From Candidatus Colicola equi (GTDB lineage: Bacteria; Bacteroidota; Bacteroidia; Bacteroidales; Paludibacteraceae): 64,000 nt of DNA. Shown piece after piece: positions 23,911 to 34,447 of this stretch. Location of the stretch: positions 1 to 64,000 of the forward strand of contig JAGHRV010000006.1 in the NCBI GenBank assembly GCA_018066175.1, in the 5' to 3' direction. The translations under genes and the position numbers were made by a program. How positions within the stretch are numbered: position 1 is the stretch's first letter; each line of letters starts with the position of its first letter. A model generated the notes under the pieces. The model did not search any database, had not been told where the DNA came from, and worked only from the letters and a program-made list of their open reading frames with translations.

Positions 23911-24636
23911 ACCGCTGCCACTCATCGCTGCATAAATAGCACCTATATCCAGTAGGTGCTTTTTTATTTGTGCCAAAATAGGATATTGACGAAAAACAGT
24001 ACCCTCAAAATCATTGGTGAAATGCTTAATGGATGAGAGGGTGAGTGGACGAGAAGAAGAGAGTGTGAGAGGAGATGGATTAGGCTGAATACCTGAATAG
24101 GCCTCCCGTGTAGAAACATGTACAGATGGCTTAATCATCACCAATCGTAGCCCTTTTAACGACAAATCAATAGGCGTGAGAAGATCTCCTATTCCTTCGG
24201 CAAAGCAGGGAGTATTGTAGATGAAGAAAGGACAGTCTGCTCCTAATGGTCGTACTTCTTCGGCTAATTGAGCTTTCGTTAATCCTAACTCAAAGAGTTC
24301 ATTAAGCGCGATAGCCGTATGCGCCGCGTCACTACTCCCCCCACCTAATCCGGCTCCAAAAGGAATGTTCTTCTTGAACCGAATAGCAACGTTCCCTATT
24401 TGTGGATATCGCTTTGCCATACTTTGATAACAACGAATAATCAGGTTGTCCTCCGAGGCACAATCTAATGCTAATCCTGTTGCGCTGAAACTAAACGTTG
24501 ATGACGGTTCAATCTCTAATTCATCATGAAGGTCATAGATGGGGTAGAAAATGGTTTCTAAATCGTGGTAACCATCTTCCCGCTTGCGTACAATCCGCAA
24601 ACCAAGGTTAATCTTACAATTCGGATATAATGTCAT
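23797..24636 (-). CDS. ispE: 4-diphosphocytidyl-2-C-methyl-D-erythritol kinase
   Basis: The 279-residue GHMP kinase phosphorylates CDP-methylerythritol in the MEP isoprenoid pathway. The N-terminus is NCKINLGLRIV, the ATP-binding glycine loop is PFGAGLGGGSSDAAHTAI, and the C-terminal motif is AMSGSGSTLYALF. I chose the ATG at 24636 (MTLYPNCKINLG), which fits the family start. A segment reading NPSPLTLSSSRPLTLSS is a translated purine/pyrimidine-biased repeat (about 24030-24080). The last 38 codons overlap the sensor kinase gene tail to tail. It is the last gene of the minus-strand run. Confidence 0.92.
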   Translation of the reverse strand: MTLYPNCKINLGLRIVRKREDGYHDLETIFYPIYDLHDELEIEPSSTFSFSATGLALDCASEDNLIIRCYQSMAKRYPQIGNVAIRFKKNIPFGAGLGGGSSDAAHTAIALNELFELGLTKAQLAEEVRPLGADCPFFIYNTPCFAEGIGDLLTPIDLSLKGLRLVMIKPSVHVSTREAYSGIQPNPSPLTLSSSRPLTLSSIKHFTNDFEGTVFRQYPILAQIKKHLLDIGAIYAAMSGSGSTLYALFEDNAESSADAQLGRLNEEFASMVIFNDTLR

Positions 24637-24650
24637 AGTTCTTGTTCTTA

Positions 24651-24704
24651 TTATCGGTGTGCTCGGAGGTACTTGGAGTGTTCTAAACACTTTTAAGCAC
24701 TTTG
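24651..24704 (-). repeat. Dispersed repeat R4, copy at the cysteine desulfidase-like 3' end
   Basis: TATCGGTGTGCTCGGAGGTA followed by TTCTAAACAC and TTTTAAGCAC units matches 14843-14894. It encodes the last codons (KVLKSV) and stop of the cysteine desulfidase-like gene, and then the spacer to ispE. Confidence 0.7.
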
Positions 24705-25891
24705 TGGGTCATAATGGACAGAATAAGGTCATCCGTCTGTGTCATACCGTCGTGACCAATATGGGTGAGGTTATGAATGGTGCGGTCGATATCATCATCA
24801 ACAATTCCTTCGGTAGCATCCGGAAAACTATGTTCCATCGCAAGGGCGGCCGAGATAACAGCAGTAGCAACACCGCTGGTCACTTTAAGGGCACAACCGG
24901 GTTTGGCACCATCACAGATCATGCCGGATATATTGGCAATCATATTCTTGATGGCATAAGTGATTTCGGTGTAATCACCGCCTTTGAGGTAAGTGATACC
25001 TGCCGCAGATCCGGTGGCTGCCACTACACAACCGCACAAGGCAGATAATCGTCCTAAGGACTGCTTGATATAGATGACGGTCAAATTACTTAGCGTGAGT
25101 GCTCGCAGCAACTGTTCTTCGGATACATGATTATGTTGCGCATAGATCAATACCGGCACCGAACAACTGATGCCCTGATTACCACTGCCCGAATTAGACA
25201 TAACCGGCACCATTGCACCGGACATACGTGCATCACAGGCAGCACTGGTGTAGGCCAATATCTTCTCCAATACACTATTGCCTTGATGCGAAAGAATCTG
25301 CCCCAGGCAATGACCGCATTTATGCTCAAATCCATATTGGGCTGCTTGGATATTCATTTCTGCTCCTTCACGCAAGAAAGTAACTTGCTCCAAAGGAACA
25401 GCCATTGCAAAGTCATAAACCTCCTTGAAAGAAGTAATCCTGTACGAGGATGCAGTGGTAGTTTCACCTGTGTGAGAACCAATCGTAGTGGATTCGGCTG
25501 AGCGGTCTCCGGACCGCACAATAGCATGAATATATAGCACATCAGGCGCGTCAGCGGCTATACTAATACGAATAGGAACACGCTTCATGTATGCCTTCGC
25601 ATATTCCACTGCCTGAGGAGTGGTGTCTCGCAAAACTTCTAATTGTAATTCAGCACGACCTATAGTGGCGCCTAATGCGATAGCAATCGGCAGACCCGTC
25701 ATGCCTGTATTAGGGATGCCAACAGCCATAGCATTCTTAAAGATATTCTTGCTAAGTGACACCTCAATGGTATCCGGCTCAATGCCTAATTGCTCCTTGG
25801 CGCGAGCCACACATAAAGCAACAGCAACAGGCTCCGTACAGCCGATAGCAGGAATAACTTCGCTATGAAGAAGATTTAAGATGGTATTCAT
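24683..25891 (-). CDS. UPF0597 / L-cysteine desulfidase-like protein
   Basis: The 402-residue protein matches the UPF0597/CyuA family related to the alpha domain of Fe-S serine dehydratases. Candidate [4Fe-4S] ligands are Cys18 in PAIGCTEPVAVA and the cysteines of GMICDGAKPGCALKV. These enzymes release sulfide, ammonia and pyruvate from L-cysteine. The ATG at 25891 is used because it overlaps the upstream stop (ATGA) and gives the family start NTILNLLHSEVIPAIGCTEP; the frame's earlier ATG at 25942 would overlap the glycosyltransferase. The location between cell-envelope genes and ispE gives no further clue. Confidence 0.85.
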   Translation of the reverse strand: MNTILNLLHSEVIPAIGCTEPVAVALCVARAKEQLGIEPDTIEVSLSKNIFKNAMAVGIPNTGMTGLPIAIALGATIGRAELQLEVLRDTTPQAVEYAKAYMKRVPIRISIAADAPDVLYIHAIVRSGDRSAESTTIGSHTGETTTASSYRITSFKEVYDFAMAVPLEQVTFLREGAEMNIQAAQYGFEHKCGHCLGQILSHQGNSVLEKILAYTSAACDARMSGAMVPVMSNSGSGNQGISCSVPVLIYAQHNHVSEEQLLRALTLSNLTVIYIKQSLGRLSALCGCVVAATGSAAGITYLKGGDYTEITYAIKNMIANISGMICDGAKPGCALKVTSGVATAVISAALAMEHSFPDATEGIVDDDIDRTIHNLTHIGHDGMTQTDDLILSIMTHKVLKSV

Positions 25892-26598
25892 GATTTCAAG
25901 AAATGAATAAATAGACGAAGACGAGTGTATAGCTTGAGCCATAAGGGAGCTTTGGTCTCTCGGATGGCATGGTAGAGCTTTTGCTGATGAAGAGAGGATT
26001 TTGTAGAGGTCGTTGAATGAGGGTTAAGCAAATATCGGTACCCCACAGATGGCACGAAGATGATAGACGGGTGTGCTGCCCAAACACGCAACGAGAAAAT
26101 AACATCTTCGTAAATCATGCCAACTGGGAATAGAATACCCTTTTGGCGTAACCATTCGCGACGATATAGACGCATACAAGGTGATGTAAACTGATATTTA
26201 TGCCGTGGTAAACGAGTTTCTATGATGATACCATCTTCCCTTACTCGTTGATAACCGGCTTGCGTCATGTCATAATTACCAATGGATAGGACATGTTGCT
26301 CAATATATTCGGTATCCAACGTGTCGTCGGCATCAACAAACATAATGAACTCTCCTATAGCATGATTCAGACCGTTGTTTCGTGCACTTCCTTGTCCTTG
26401 ATTGTCCTGTTTGACAAGCATAAATCGAGAATCTGCATCGCAAAAAGATTGTGCGATGGCTGCCGAATGGTCGCTGGAACCGTCATCAACTATTATTACT
26501 TGTAGAGCCGAATATGTTTGTGCCGATATAGAACAAAGGCAACTGGCCAAAAACGGTTCTGCGTTATAGACAGGTATAATGACTGAACAGGTCTTCAA
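25888..26598 (-). CDS. Family 2 glycosyltransferase
   Basis: The 236-residue cytosolic or membrane-associated enzyme has the GT-A fold motifs TCSVIIPVYNAEPFLASCL, VIIVDDGSSDHS, NQGQGSARNNGLNHA and FVDADDTLD. It transfers a sugar from a nucleotide donor to a growing envelope glycan. The start is uncertain. A TTG at 26598 gives the family-typical beginning (M)KTCSVIIPVYN; the only upstream ATG (26664) would overlap the preceding gene by 100 bp. It is encoded with wecB, another glycosyltransferase and a deacetylase-like gene, so surface polysaccharide synthesis is likely. Confidence 0.85.
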   Translation of the reverse strand: MKTCSVIIPVYNAEPFLASCLCSISAQTYSALQVIIVDDGSSDHSAAIAQSFCDADSRFMLVKQDNQGQGSARNNGLNHAIGEFIMFVDADDTLDTEYIEQHVLSIGNYDMTQAGYQRVREDGIIIETRLPRHKYQFTSPCMRLYRREWLRQKGILFPVGMIYEDVIFSLRVWAAHPSIIFVPSVGYRYLLNPHSTTSTKSSLHQQKLYHAIRETKAPLWLKLYTRLRLFIHFLKS

Positions 26599-27772
26599 AT
26601 TGTTTTGCTTGGTTTTCACGGTTAAATTGTTCTTTGTTACGAACGAGTTGACGAGTAAAGCCATTTGCTTTCCACTCGTTGTATTTATCTAAAATAAATT
26701 GCTTGATTTCATCGATATTTTCCGATGCCAATCCGGCATTGGTTTCAGCCATAGCTTGCGCCAAACACCCATTGTCCGAAGGAATACAAAGAACAGGCTT
26801 TTCCATCCCCAGCATTTCAAAGAATTTAGTGGTCATGATACCAAATGGTCCGTTGTGACTTGAATGATTGGTTAGAAGAATACATATCGAAGATTGCTGC
26901 ATTTGCAATATAACTTCAGATGACGGGATGAATGAACTAACCGTACTATTGTCCATTAAATGTTCCTTTTGAATGGCATCAGTTATTAGTTTTATACATT
27001 GTGGTTCGACATAGAATTTCAACAAAAGATGTTTTTTTATGTCGGGATATTCTGCTAATAATGAACGCAGGGCAATAAAAAGTGGACGAGGGTCGCGTAA
27101 TTGAAAATCATAAATGCGTCCGATATATGATAAAATAAACTGATTGGAAATCTTGTTGGAAGGGGAAAAATGTTTAGGGTCAAATCCATTATATATGAGT
27201 TGCGTATTGGTATTGTATGGACGTATTGTATGAACGTGCCAGGGAGAAACGGTCGTCACAAATTGAGCCAAACGTAAAGCACGGTTTCGAAGTCGCTTGG
27301 CCTTATATTCGTAAAATTTACGCATAGTGCGTTGCAAAAAACCGGTACCGGATGTGTATGGTGTGCTTCCCCATTGTTCAATGATGTCACGCAAATCAAG
27401 GGCAAATGGAATTTGATATTTAGTATGTAAACGTATTGTTGTCCATAAAGGGAAATCGGAGAAAGTTGAACATAATATCCAATCAAAATTCGTGATGTTT
27501 ATTTGTTGTTGCACAAAACGACAAAAATGTCTTTCTTTGCAACGGAACAATTTATCCATTAACCATTGTACATTGTAACGAAGCCCATGATTATTGGTGT
27601 AATATGGCATTTGTAGCAAGGTAAAATCCTCCGTTTGGAAAGAAGTATTGAACATCCTTTCCGTAATGACGGTTACATCATAGCCGTCTTTTTTTAGATT
27701 GGTAGCTAAATTACGCATTCGTGGTGCGTAGGCTGGAGGTCCGAATGGATCAGTAAGGATTAGAATATTCAT
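26564..27772 (-). CDS. GT-B glycosyltransferase (family 4-like)
   Basis: The 402-residue protein has a Rossmann-type N-terminal half (MNILILTDPFGPPAYAPRMR) and a C-terminal donor-binding half (LSYIGRIYDFQLRDPRPLF, GPFGIMTTKFFEMLGMEKPV, where the Glu lies in the conserved donor-site region). It resembles glycosyltransferases of capsule or O-antigen synthesis. The sugar is unknown. It overlaps wecB by four bases (ATGA), so N-acetylmannosamine derived from WecB is a possible donor; this is inference from context. Confidence 0.82.
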   Translation of the reverse strand: MNILILTDPFGPPAYAPRMRNLATNLKKDGYDVTVITERMFNTSFQTEDFTLLQMPYYTNNHGLRYNVQWLMDKLFRCKERHFCRFVQQQINITNFDWILCSTFSDFPLWTTIRLHTKYQIPFALDLRDIIEQWGSTPYTSGTGFLQRTMRKFYEYKAKRLRNRALRLAQFVTTVSPWHVHTIRPYNTNTQLIYNGFDPKHFSPSNKISNQFILSYIGRIYDFQLRDPRPLFIALRSLLAEYPDIKKHLLLKFYVEPQCIKLITDAIQKEHLMDNSTVSSFIPSSEVILQMQQSSICILLTNHSSHNGPFGIMTTKFFEMLGMEKPVLCIPSDNGCLAQAMAETNAGLASENIDEIKQFILDKYNEWKANGFTRQLVRNKEQFNRENQAKQFEDLFSHYTCL

Positions 27773-28836
27773 AAGTTATTGTTGGCAATGATTTGTACTA
27801 TTTTCTCCGCAGCATGTCCATCCCCGAAATCAGAAATTGGCATAAACGAATCAGGCGGATTTTGAATTCCTTCTAAAATACGATTGGAATCCGTTCCAAC
27901 CAATAGATTACTTCCTGCGATGATTGTTTCCTGCCATTCTGTTTCTTCTCGTAGGGTTAGACACGGAGTCTTATGAAAATATGCTTCTTTCTGTACTCCT
28001 CCGGAATCTGTTAAAATAAGTGATGCTTCTTTCTCTAATGTGGCCATTTCTAAATATCCCTGTGAGTCAATAACTCGTATGGAACGGCATTCGAATAGCA
28101 GTTCTTGTAGAGATTTGTTTTCTGAAATAGTTTTCCGTGTTCGTGGATGCATCGGCCAAATAATGGGGGTAGAAACGGATTGCAAGGCTTGCAATATACT
28201 CATCAGCCGTTCTATGTGATTAGTGTTCTCTGCTCGATGAATAGTAAGCAAATAGAAAGGTTTATGAATACATAAACGTTGAAGAATATCACAAGATGTA
28301 GATAGTGCTTTTGCAGCATCAAACATAACATCGCCCACCCAAAAAACACCATGGATAATCCCTTCTTTACGTAGATTATCAATGGCTTTGGGGGTCGGGC
28401 AAAACAAAATAGACGATAATTGATCTGCTATAATTCGATTCTTTTCTTCTGGCATTTCTTGATTATAACTGCGGAGTCCGGCTTCTATATGTATCAATGG
28501 TATGTTTAATTGGTGTGCGGCTAAAGCTCCTGCTAAAGTGGAATTGGTATCCCCATAAACTAACACTTGGTCTGGGCGTTCTTGTCGTAAAATGGTTATG
28601 ATTTTTTCCGTCATTGACTCTGGAAGTGTACAGTTGAGATTCCATGTAGGGGTAGGAATTTGTAATTGTCTAAAGAAAATAGCACTCATTTCATCATCAT
28701 AGTGCTGCCCCGTATGCAACAACCTCTCTGTAATTGCCTGAGACGGGTACTGTTTGTTGTGCCTTTCAATAGCCCTACTAACCATAACGGCTTTGATAAA
28801 TTGCGGGCGTGCTCCTATAATGGTGATGATGTTCAT
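27769..28836 (-). CDS. wecB: UDP-N-acetylglucosamine 2-epimerase (non-hydrolysing)
   Basis: The 355-residue enzyme interconverts UDP-GlcNAc and UDP-ManNAc for surface glycans. Family motifs are IIGARPQFIKAVMVSRAIE, TGQHYDDEMSAIFF, YGDTNSTLAGALAA, HIEAGLRSYNQEMPEEKNR and LTDSGGVQKEAYF. Length is normal. It overlaps both neighbours by four bases, in a tight group of envelope glycan genes. Confidence 0.93.
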   Translation of the reverse strand: MNIITIIGARPQFIKAVMVSRAIERHNKQYPSQAITERLLHTGQHYDDEMSAIFFRQLQIPTPTWNLNCTLPESMTEKIITILRQERPDQVLVYGDTNSTLAGALAAHQLNIPLIHIEAGLRSYNQEMPEEKNRIIADQLSSILFCPTPKAIDNLRKEGIIHGVFWVGDVMFDAAKALSTSCDILQRLCIHKPFYLLTIHRAENTNHIERLMSILQALQSVSTPIIWPMHPRTRKTISENKSLQELLFECRSIRVIDSQGYLEMATLEKEASLILTDSGGVQKEAYFHKTPCLTLREETEWQETIIAGSNLLVGTDSNRILEGIQNPPDSFMPISDFGDGHAAEKIVQIIANNNL

Positions 28837-29957
28837 AATGATGACAGAATCTTGGGGTAAAGAGATTTATGGTATGAATCACAAAAGATACTGTTGTGCC
28901 AAAGCAGATTGAGCTCGCCATTGTGTTGGCGAACACGTTCTATTAATAGTGTAACAAAGATAAATGCCTCGTCTTCAGATAGATTCATGTAATTGGCGTT
29001 ACTGAGTGTGCAGTCCATGATGGTGAGCGGATGGAGTGTGAGCGGAGTTAAGGTTATAGTCTTCGGATTAATCCAACGGATAGGACGAGTGGTCTGCAAT
29101 CGGAATCCGGCTTGGTCAGGAAATGCCATCGTATAATCGTCCGTAACACCAAAATCAACCAACTTCTGCATCCTATCTACGGAGCAGGATAGGTAATGCG
29201 ACCGATGCAACGTATAGTCAATAGGAGATATATTGCCACGGTAGGCTATCGCTTCTGCCTCCAAGGCACTGGAATGTAAACCAAAATAAACAGCCTGTTT
29301 TTTACGGGTATTTAACGGTTGATTAACGGTTGATAAACGGTTGATTAGACTTGTTTTGTACTGTGGATAATCAATTCCTTTGCCTCGCGTGTCCTTTAGG
29401 AAAAAGATGATGTTGGCGTTCGGTACTTGGGCATCCTGTTTCATCATCCATGGGAAGGTGAAGGCCGGATCTTTGTGAATATCCTTCCATGACGCATAAA
29501 CATCCTTCCAATGCCCGCGTTTGATGCCGCCTAATGCTCCACGCAAGTGGTGATAATAAGCAATAGTATCTACGTCGTGTGTGAGGTTGATAGCGGAAAA
29601 TTCTGCAGTAGGCAGCGGAGCGTCCAATGTTTTCAACAATACGCGACTATACTCATCAATCAGGGGTGTCTGTAATCGGTTCTTCTCTCCCAAAATAGAG
29701 TACGACGCCATAAAACGCCCGTGTTTATCGCGTTTATCATTAAGCAACTCTTCTGCGCGAGAGATAAAAAAGAAGGTGTTATAGATAAGGTCAGGGGAAA
29801 CGATAACCTCGTCTCCTACACGCTCCATAGCAGGCACTTGATCTAACTGCGGATAACGCAACGTCCAATCTACGTCCGAACTTAATCGCACGCGCTGGGC
29901 TACCTTTGTATCGCCGTAGCAGAGAAATTCAATTATATATCGCTCAATATCTCCCAT
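28833..29957 (-). CDS. Polysaccharide deacetylase-like protein
   Basis: The 374-residue protein shows the beta/alpha-barrel pattern of NodB-like deacetylases encoded in Bacteroidota polysaccharide clusters: NLTHDVDTIAYYHHLRGA (metal-binding Asp), FGLHSSALEAEAI and LHRSHYL (His residues), and a C-terminal LNLLWHNSIFCD motif. It probably removes acetyl groups from an envelope glycan, but activity is unproven. Two stretches are translated repeats: RLSTVNQPLNTRK from an 11-bp array (29312-29344) and ITLTPLTLHPLTIMD. It overlaps the ABC-F gene by 25 bp. Confidence 0.72.
   Translation of the reverse strand: MGDIERYIIEFLCYGDTKVAQRVRLSSDVDWTLRYPQLDQVPAMERVGDEVIVSPDLIYNTFFFISRAEELLNDKRDKHGRFMASYSILGEKNRLQTPLIDEYSRVLLKTLDAPLPTAEFSAINLTHDVDTIAYYHHLRGALGGIKRGHWKDVYASWKDIHKDPAFTFPWMMKQDAQVPNANIIFFLKDTRGKGIDYPQYKTSLINRLSTVNQPLNTRKKQAVYFGLHSSALEAEAIAYRGNISPIDYTLHRSHYLSCSVDRMQKLVDFGVTDDYTMAFPDQAGFRLQTTRPIRWINPKTITLTPLTLHPLTIMDCTLSNANYMNLSEDEAFIFVTLLIERVRQHNGELNLLWHNSIFCDSYHKSLYPKILSSL
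29312..29344 (+). repeat. 11-bp tandem repeat TTAACGGTTGA, three units, in frame
   Basis: TTAACGGTTGA, TTAACGGTTGA and TAAACGGTTGA lie inside the deacetylase-like gene and encode a linker. Thirty-three bp is a multiple of three, so the array keeps the frame. Confidence 0.85.
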
Positions 29958-31720
29958 TCGTACATTTTCTGTTCAATCTCGTGTTTGATATGTTCGTATT
30001 GTTGAAAATTCTCACTCGTCTGATTAGCAGGATCATTTAATAAACTCTCCAGTTGGGCTTGTTCTGCTTCCAATTGCGCTATGGCTGCTTCAGTATCTGC
30101 AATCTGCTTTTCTTTCTTGCGCTTGGCTGCGGCTTGTGCTTTTTGTTGAGCATAATCCTCCTTGGCACAAGAATTGCTTTCTTTAGCATTCGATTGACTG
30201 GAACGTGTATTATGCTCTAAGTCCTGCAAGGATGTCAATTGACGGGAACGCAGGAAATCATAGATGCCGCCTAAGTATTCCCGTACGTGCCCCTCGCCAA
30301 AGTAATATACCTTATCCACCAATCCATCTAAGAAATCGCGGTCGTGACTCACACATATAACGGTTCCATCAAAGTCCTTCAACGCTGCTTTAAGCACATC
30401 TTTGGATGGCATATCTAAATGGTTAGTAGGCTCGTCTAAAATCAACAGATTGCACGGAGACAAAAGCAAGCGTATCATAGCTAGACGACTGCGTTCTCCT
30501 CCGGACAGTACTTTGACTTTTTTCTCGGATGCCTCACCGCCGAACATAAAGGCACCAAGTATATCGCGAATCTTAGTACGTATATCGCCAACAGCTACAT
30601 AATCAATCGTCTCAAAAACGGTCTTGTTCTCGTCTAATAAACTGGCTTCGTTTTGGGCAAAGTAACCAATCTTAACGTTATGGCCTACTTTGAGATTGCC
30701 AAAATAATCCAATTGATCCATTATACAACGTACAAGGGTTGTCTTGCCTTCACCATTCTTACCCACAAAAGCGACCTTCTCTCCGCGGCGAATAGTAAGA
30801 TTAACGTGCGATATAACAGGATGATCAGTTCCTTGATACGCTTTCTCTAAGTCCTCAATGATGATGGGGAAATCACCACTTCGAGGAGCTGGCGGAAAAC
30901 GCAAATTTAACCGACTGGTATCTTCTAAATCAACTTCTAAACGCTCCAATTTATCCAATTGCTTGATGCGTGATTGTACTTGTACCGCCTTGGTGGCCTT
31001 GTATCGAAAGCGTTCAATAAAAGCCTCGGTCTCCTCAATCATCTTTTGTTGGTTAAGGAATGCACGCACTTGTTGTTCATGTCTTTCCTGGCGCAACTGA
31101 ACGAATTGGTCATAAGGCACGTTGTAATCGTATATACGTCCTAACGTAATCTCAATTGTGCGATTGGTAGCATGATTGAGGAAGGCACGGTCGTGGCTGA
31201 CCAAAAGGACGGCACTATTGGACTGTGATAAGAACTGCTCAAGCCACTGTATAGATTCTATATCTAAGTGGTTGGTAGGCTCGTCTAATAGCAGCAAATC
31301 AGGATGACGCAGCAGAATCTTAGCCAACTCAATACGCATTCGCCAACCGCCGGAGAACTCATTACAAGGACGCTCAAAATCCTTGCGCTCGAAGCCTAAT
31401 CCGATAATAGTCTTGTCCATCTCGGCAATGAAACGAGCCTCATCTTCGCCTTGAAAGACCGTCATCACTTCTTCGCACAAACTCTTATTGTCCTGAAAGA
31501 GCATAACTTGTGGCAAGTAACCAATCGTTAAATCGCTATCTCTCGAGATAACACCGGAAGTGGGCTCATACTCGCCGGCCAACAGTCTAAGCAGTGTCGT
31601 CTTGCCTGCTCCATTCTTACCTACAAGGGCGATGCGGTCCTTCTTGTTAATCAGGAAGGAAATGTCGTCTAAAATGGGTTTGGACGAGAATTCTATGGAC
31701 AAATGTTCAACGCTCAGCAT
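29933..31720 (-). CDS. ABC-F family ATP-binding protein
   Basis: The 595-residue soluble protein has two ABC domains with Walker A sites GKNGAGKTTLLRLLAG (about residues 34-49) and GKNGEGKTTLV. The signatures are FSGGWRMRIELAKILL and LSGGERSRLAMIRLLL, and DEPTNHLD occurs twice. A charged linker between the domains and a coiled-coil C-terminus rich in Ala, Glu and Gln match ABC-F factors (Uup/EttA type). These act on ribosomes, not in transport. It overlaps uvrA by 14 bp. Confidence 0.92.
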   Translation of the reverse strand: MLSVEHLSIEFSSKPILDDISFLINKKDRIALVGKNGAGKTTLLRLLAGEYEPTSGVISRDSDLTIGYLPQVMLFQDNKSLCEEVMTVFQGEDEARFIAEMDKTIIGLGFERKDFERPCNEFSGGWRMRIELAKILLRHPDLLLLDEPTNHLDIESIQWLEQFLSQSNSAVLLVSHDRAFLNHATNRTIEITLGRIYDYNVPYDQFVQLRQERHEQQVRAFLNQQKMIEETEAFIERFRYKATKAVQVQSRIKQLDKLERLEVDLEDTSRLNLRFPPAPRSGDFPIIIEDLEKAYQGTDHPVISHVNLTIRRGEKVAFVGKNGEGKTTLVRCIMDQLDYFGNLKVGHNVKIGYFAQNEASLLDENKTVFETIDYVAVGDIRTKIRDILGAFMFGGEASEKKVKVLSGGERSRLAMIRLLLSPCNLLILDEPTNHLDMPSKDVLKAALKDFDGTVICVSHDRDFLDGLVDKVYYFGEGHVREYLGGIYDFLRSRQLTSLQDLEHNTRSSQSNAKESNSCAKEDYAQQKAQAAAKRKKEKQIADTEAAIAQLEAEQAQLESLLNDPANQTSENFQQYEHIKHEIEQKMYEWEILSDI

Positions 31721-34445
31721 CGTTTCGTAAGTATTGACCGGTATAGGATTGTTTGCATTGCATAATATCTTCGGGCGTACCTTCTGCTACAATATAACCA
31801 CCTTTATCTCCGCCTTCCGGGCCCAAGTCAATGACGTGGTCCGCCGCCAAGATAACAGCCGGGTTATGTTCAATGATAATAACACTATGTCCTCTCGCAA
31901 TCAACTGATTGATGGCTTGTAACAGGGTGCGTATATCGGTTAGACTGAGACCCGTGGTTGGCTCATCAAAGATAAAGAGGGTAGGTGATTGCTTATTTTC
32001 ATCCAAGAAGGAGGCTAATTTGACGCGTTGGCTCTCTCCTCCGGATAAAGTAGATGAGGCTTGACCAAGATGAATATATCCCAAACCAACTTCCTGTAGA
32101 GGACGTAATCGCCGCACAATCTTGTCGCAACGTTTATCCTGACTGAAAAACTCAATCGCTTCATCCACCGTCATCTCAAGTACATCATAGATGGACTTGC
32201 CACGATATAAAACATCCAATACGTCGCGCTGGAATCGCTTGCCGTGGCAGTGCTCACAGGGCAGAACCAAGTCCGCCATAAACTGCATCTCAATCGTAAT
32301 AGTGCCTTCGCCTTTGCACATCTCACAGCGGCCTCCGGGAGTGTTAAACGAGAAATGAGCCGGAGTAAAACGTAATTGATGCGCCAATTGCTGTTCGGCA
32401 TAAAGAGCACGAATCTCGTCGTATGCTTTAAGATAGGTTACCGGATTGGAGCGACTGGATTTGCTGAGTGGGTTTTGGTCCACAAATTCCACATCCTTAA
32501 TCGCATTAAGGCTTCCTTTCATGCTGCCATAATCGCCTGTATGCCCTGCTACGCCACCGTAATATTTCTTAAGGGCCGGATACAGGACGCGACTCACTAA
32601 ACTCGATTTGCCCGAACCGCTCACACCGGTGATAACAGTCATAGTATGCAAGGGGAAACGAACATTGATATTCTTGAGATTATTCTCGGATGCTCCGCAT
32701 AACTCTATATAATCATTCCATTTGCGACGAGTGGAAGGAATAGTATAATGTACATCCTCCAGTTTAGGAATACCATTATAAATAATCTCTCCGCCATTCT
32801 GTCCGGCTTTGGGACCTACTTCAATCAGGTAGTCTGCTGCTCGCTGAATATCTAAATCGTGCTCAACTACGACAATAGTATTTTTGAGGTCACGCAATTC
32901 GCGCAATACATGAATAAGTCGCTCTGTGTCGCGAGGATGCAAACCTATACTGGGCTCATCTAATACGTACAACGACCCCACCAAACTGCTGCCTAATGAC
33001 TTACTCAGATTGATGCGTTGACTTTCTCCTCCGGAAAGGGTGTTCGCAGAACGATTAAGAGTTAAATAACCCAATCCTACATCTTCTACGAATTGCAGCC
33101 TGGCACGAATCTCTTTCATCAAAGGCGCTGCCGCAAGGGCATCGTTGTCGCTGAATCGTAAATCGGCAAAGAAAGCATTAAGGTCGGCAATAGACATCGT
33201 TGCCAATTGCTGAATATTCTTGCCGGCAATGTGCACATAACCTGCCTCTTTACGCAGTCTCAATCCCTTGCATTCCGGACAATGAGCTTTGCCTTTGTAG
33301 CGATTGAGCAAAATACGATACTGCATCTTGCTATATTGCTTGCTCTCCAAAAAAAGGAAGAAATCATTCAGCCCGTGGAAATACTCATTTCCTGTCCAAA
33401 TAACCTCTTTCTGCTCAGGAGTAAGAGCATAATATGGTGTATGAATAGGGAATCCAAATTTAGATGCCGAATAAATGAGTTCATCGTTCCATGTATGCAT
33501 CGTTTCACCATGCCAGCAGGCTATAGCACCTTCGTAAATAGACTTGCTTTTATCAGGAATAACCAGGTCTATATCGATGCCATCCGTACTGCCCGAACCT
33601 TTACAACGGGGGCAGGCTCCAAGGGGATTATTGAAATCAAATAAATGCTCTGTGGGTTCAATAAAAGTGATTCCGTCTGCTTCAAAACGAGTGGAGAAGA
33701 GTTGCATCTCCTCGTTGCTTGAATTCCATAGTACACATGTTCCTCGTCCCTCAAAAAATGCGGTCTGCACAGAGTCCGCAAAGCGATTGGATGTAGCCTG
33801 CTCATGGTCCACAACGATGCGATCCACTAATAAATAGGCATTTCGCAAATCGTCTTGTGAATACGTGGCATCTGCCATATAAGTCACTTCGTGGGTAGCT
33901 GAGTTATAGACCCTAGAAAATCCTTGCTCTATCCATATCCTGAACTGTTCGCGTAATGGACGGTTATCATTCAAAATAATAGGGGAGAGCAGCATCACTT
34001 TTGTGTCCACCGGTAAACTCTCCATCGCACATACCACATCGCGAATAGTATGTCGTTTAACCTCCGTCCCGCTCACGGGCGAGTACGTACGCCCTGCGCG
34101 CGCGAACAAAAGTTTAAGGTACTCGTATATTTCTGTTACGGTACCTACTGTCGAACGAGGATTGCGAGAAATCGTCTTTTGTTGAATAGCAATAGCCGGA
34201 GGTATCCCTTCTATCTTATCCACATCGGGCTTCTGCATTCGTCCCAAGAACTGCCGAGCATACGAACTAAGTGACTCTACGTACCGGCGTTGACCTTCCG
34301 CATAAAGCGTATCAAAAGCCAAACTGGATTTGCCAGAGCCACTTAAACCGGTGATCACTACCAGTTTATTCCGGGGTATGTCAACCGACACATTCTTGAG
34401 ATTATGCGTTCGGGCACCTGCTATGTGGATATATTGTTGCGCCAA
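31707..34445 (-). CDS. uvrA: Excinuclease ABC subunit A
   Basis: The 912-residue DNA damage sensor of nucleotide excision repair has two ABC ATPase halves. The first P-loop is [19 protein letters not shown] and the second [24 protein letters not shown] and LSGGESQRV are the signatures. Zinc motifs include CPRCKGSGS and CEMCKGEGT with CEHCHGKR. It is slightly shorter than the usual 940 residues. No uvrB or uvrC is in the window. Confidence 0.96.
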   Translation of the reverse strand: MAQQYIHIAGARTHNLKNVSVDIPRNKLVVITGLSGSGKSSLAFDTLYAEGQRRYVESLSSYARQFLGRMQKPDVDKIEGIPPAIAIQQKTISRNPRSTVGTVTEIYEYLKLLFARAGRTYSPVSGTEVKRHTIRDVVCAMESLPVDTKVMLLSPIILNDNRPLREQFRIWIEQGFSRVYNSATHEVTYMADATYSQDDLRNAYLLVDRIVVDHEQATSNRFADSVQTAFFEGRGTCVLWNSSNEEMQLFSTRFEADGITFIEPTEHLFDFNNPLGACPRCKGSGSTDGIDIDLVIPDKSKSIYEGAIACWHGETMHTWNDELIYSASKFGFPIHTPYYALTPEQKEVIWTGNEYFHGLNDFFLFLESKQYSKMQYRILLNRYKGKAHCPECKGLRLRKEAGYVHIAGKNIQQLATMSIADLNAFFADLRFSDNDALAAAPLMKEIRARLQFVEDVGLGYLTLNRSANTLSGGESQRINLSKSLGSSLVGSLYVLDEPSIGLHPRDTERLIHVLRELRDLKNTIVVVEHDLDIQRAADYLIEVGPKAGQNGGEIIYNGIPKLEDVHYTIPSTRRKWNDYIELCGASENNLKNINVRFPLHTMTVITGVSGSGKSSLVSRVLYPALKKYYGGVAGHTGDYGSMKGSLNAIKDVEFVDQNPLSKSSRSNPVTYLKAYDEIRALYAEQQLAHQLRFTPAHFSFNTPGGRCEMCKGEGTITIEMQFMADLVLPCEHCHGKRFQRDVLDVLYRGKSIYDVLEMTVDEAIEFFSQDKRCDKIVRRLRPLQEVGLGYIHLGQASSTLSGGESQRVKLASFLDENKQSPTLFIFDEPTTGLSLTDIRTLLQAINQLIARGHSVIIIEHNPAVILAADHVIDLGPEGGDKGGYIVAEGTPEDIMQCKQSYTGQYLRNDAER

Positions 34446-34447
34446 AA

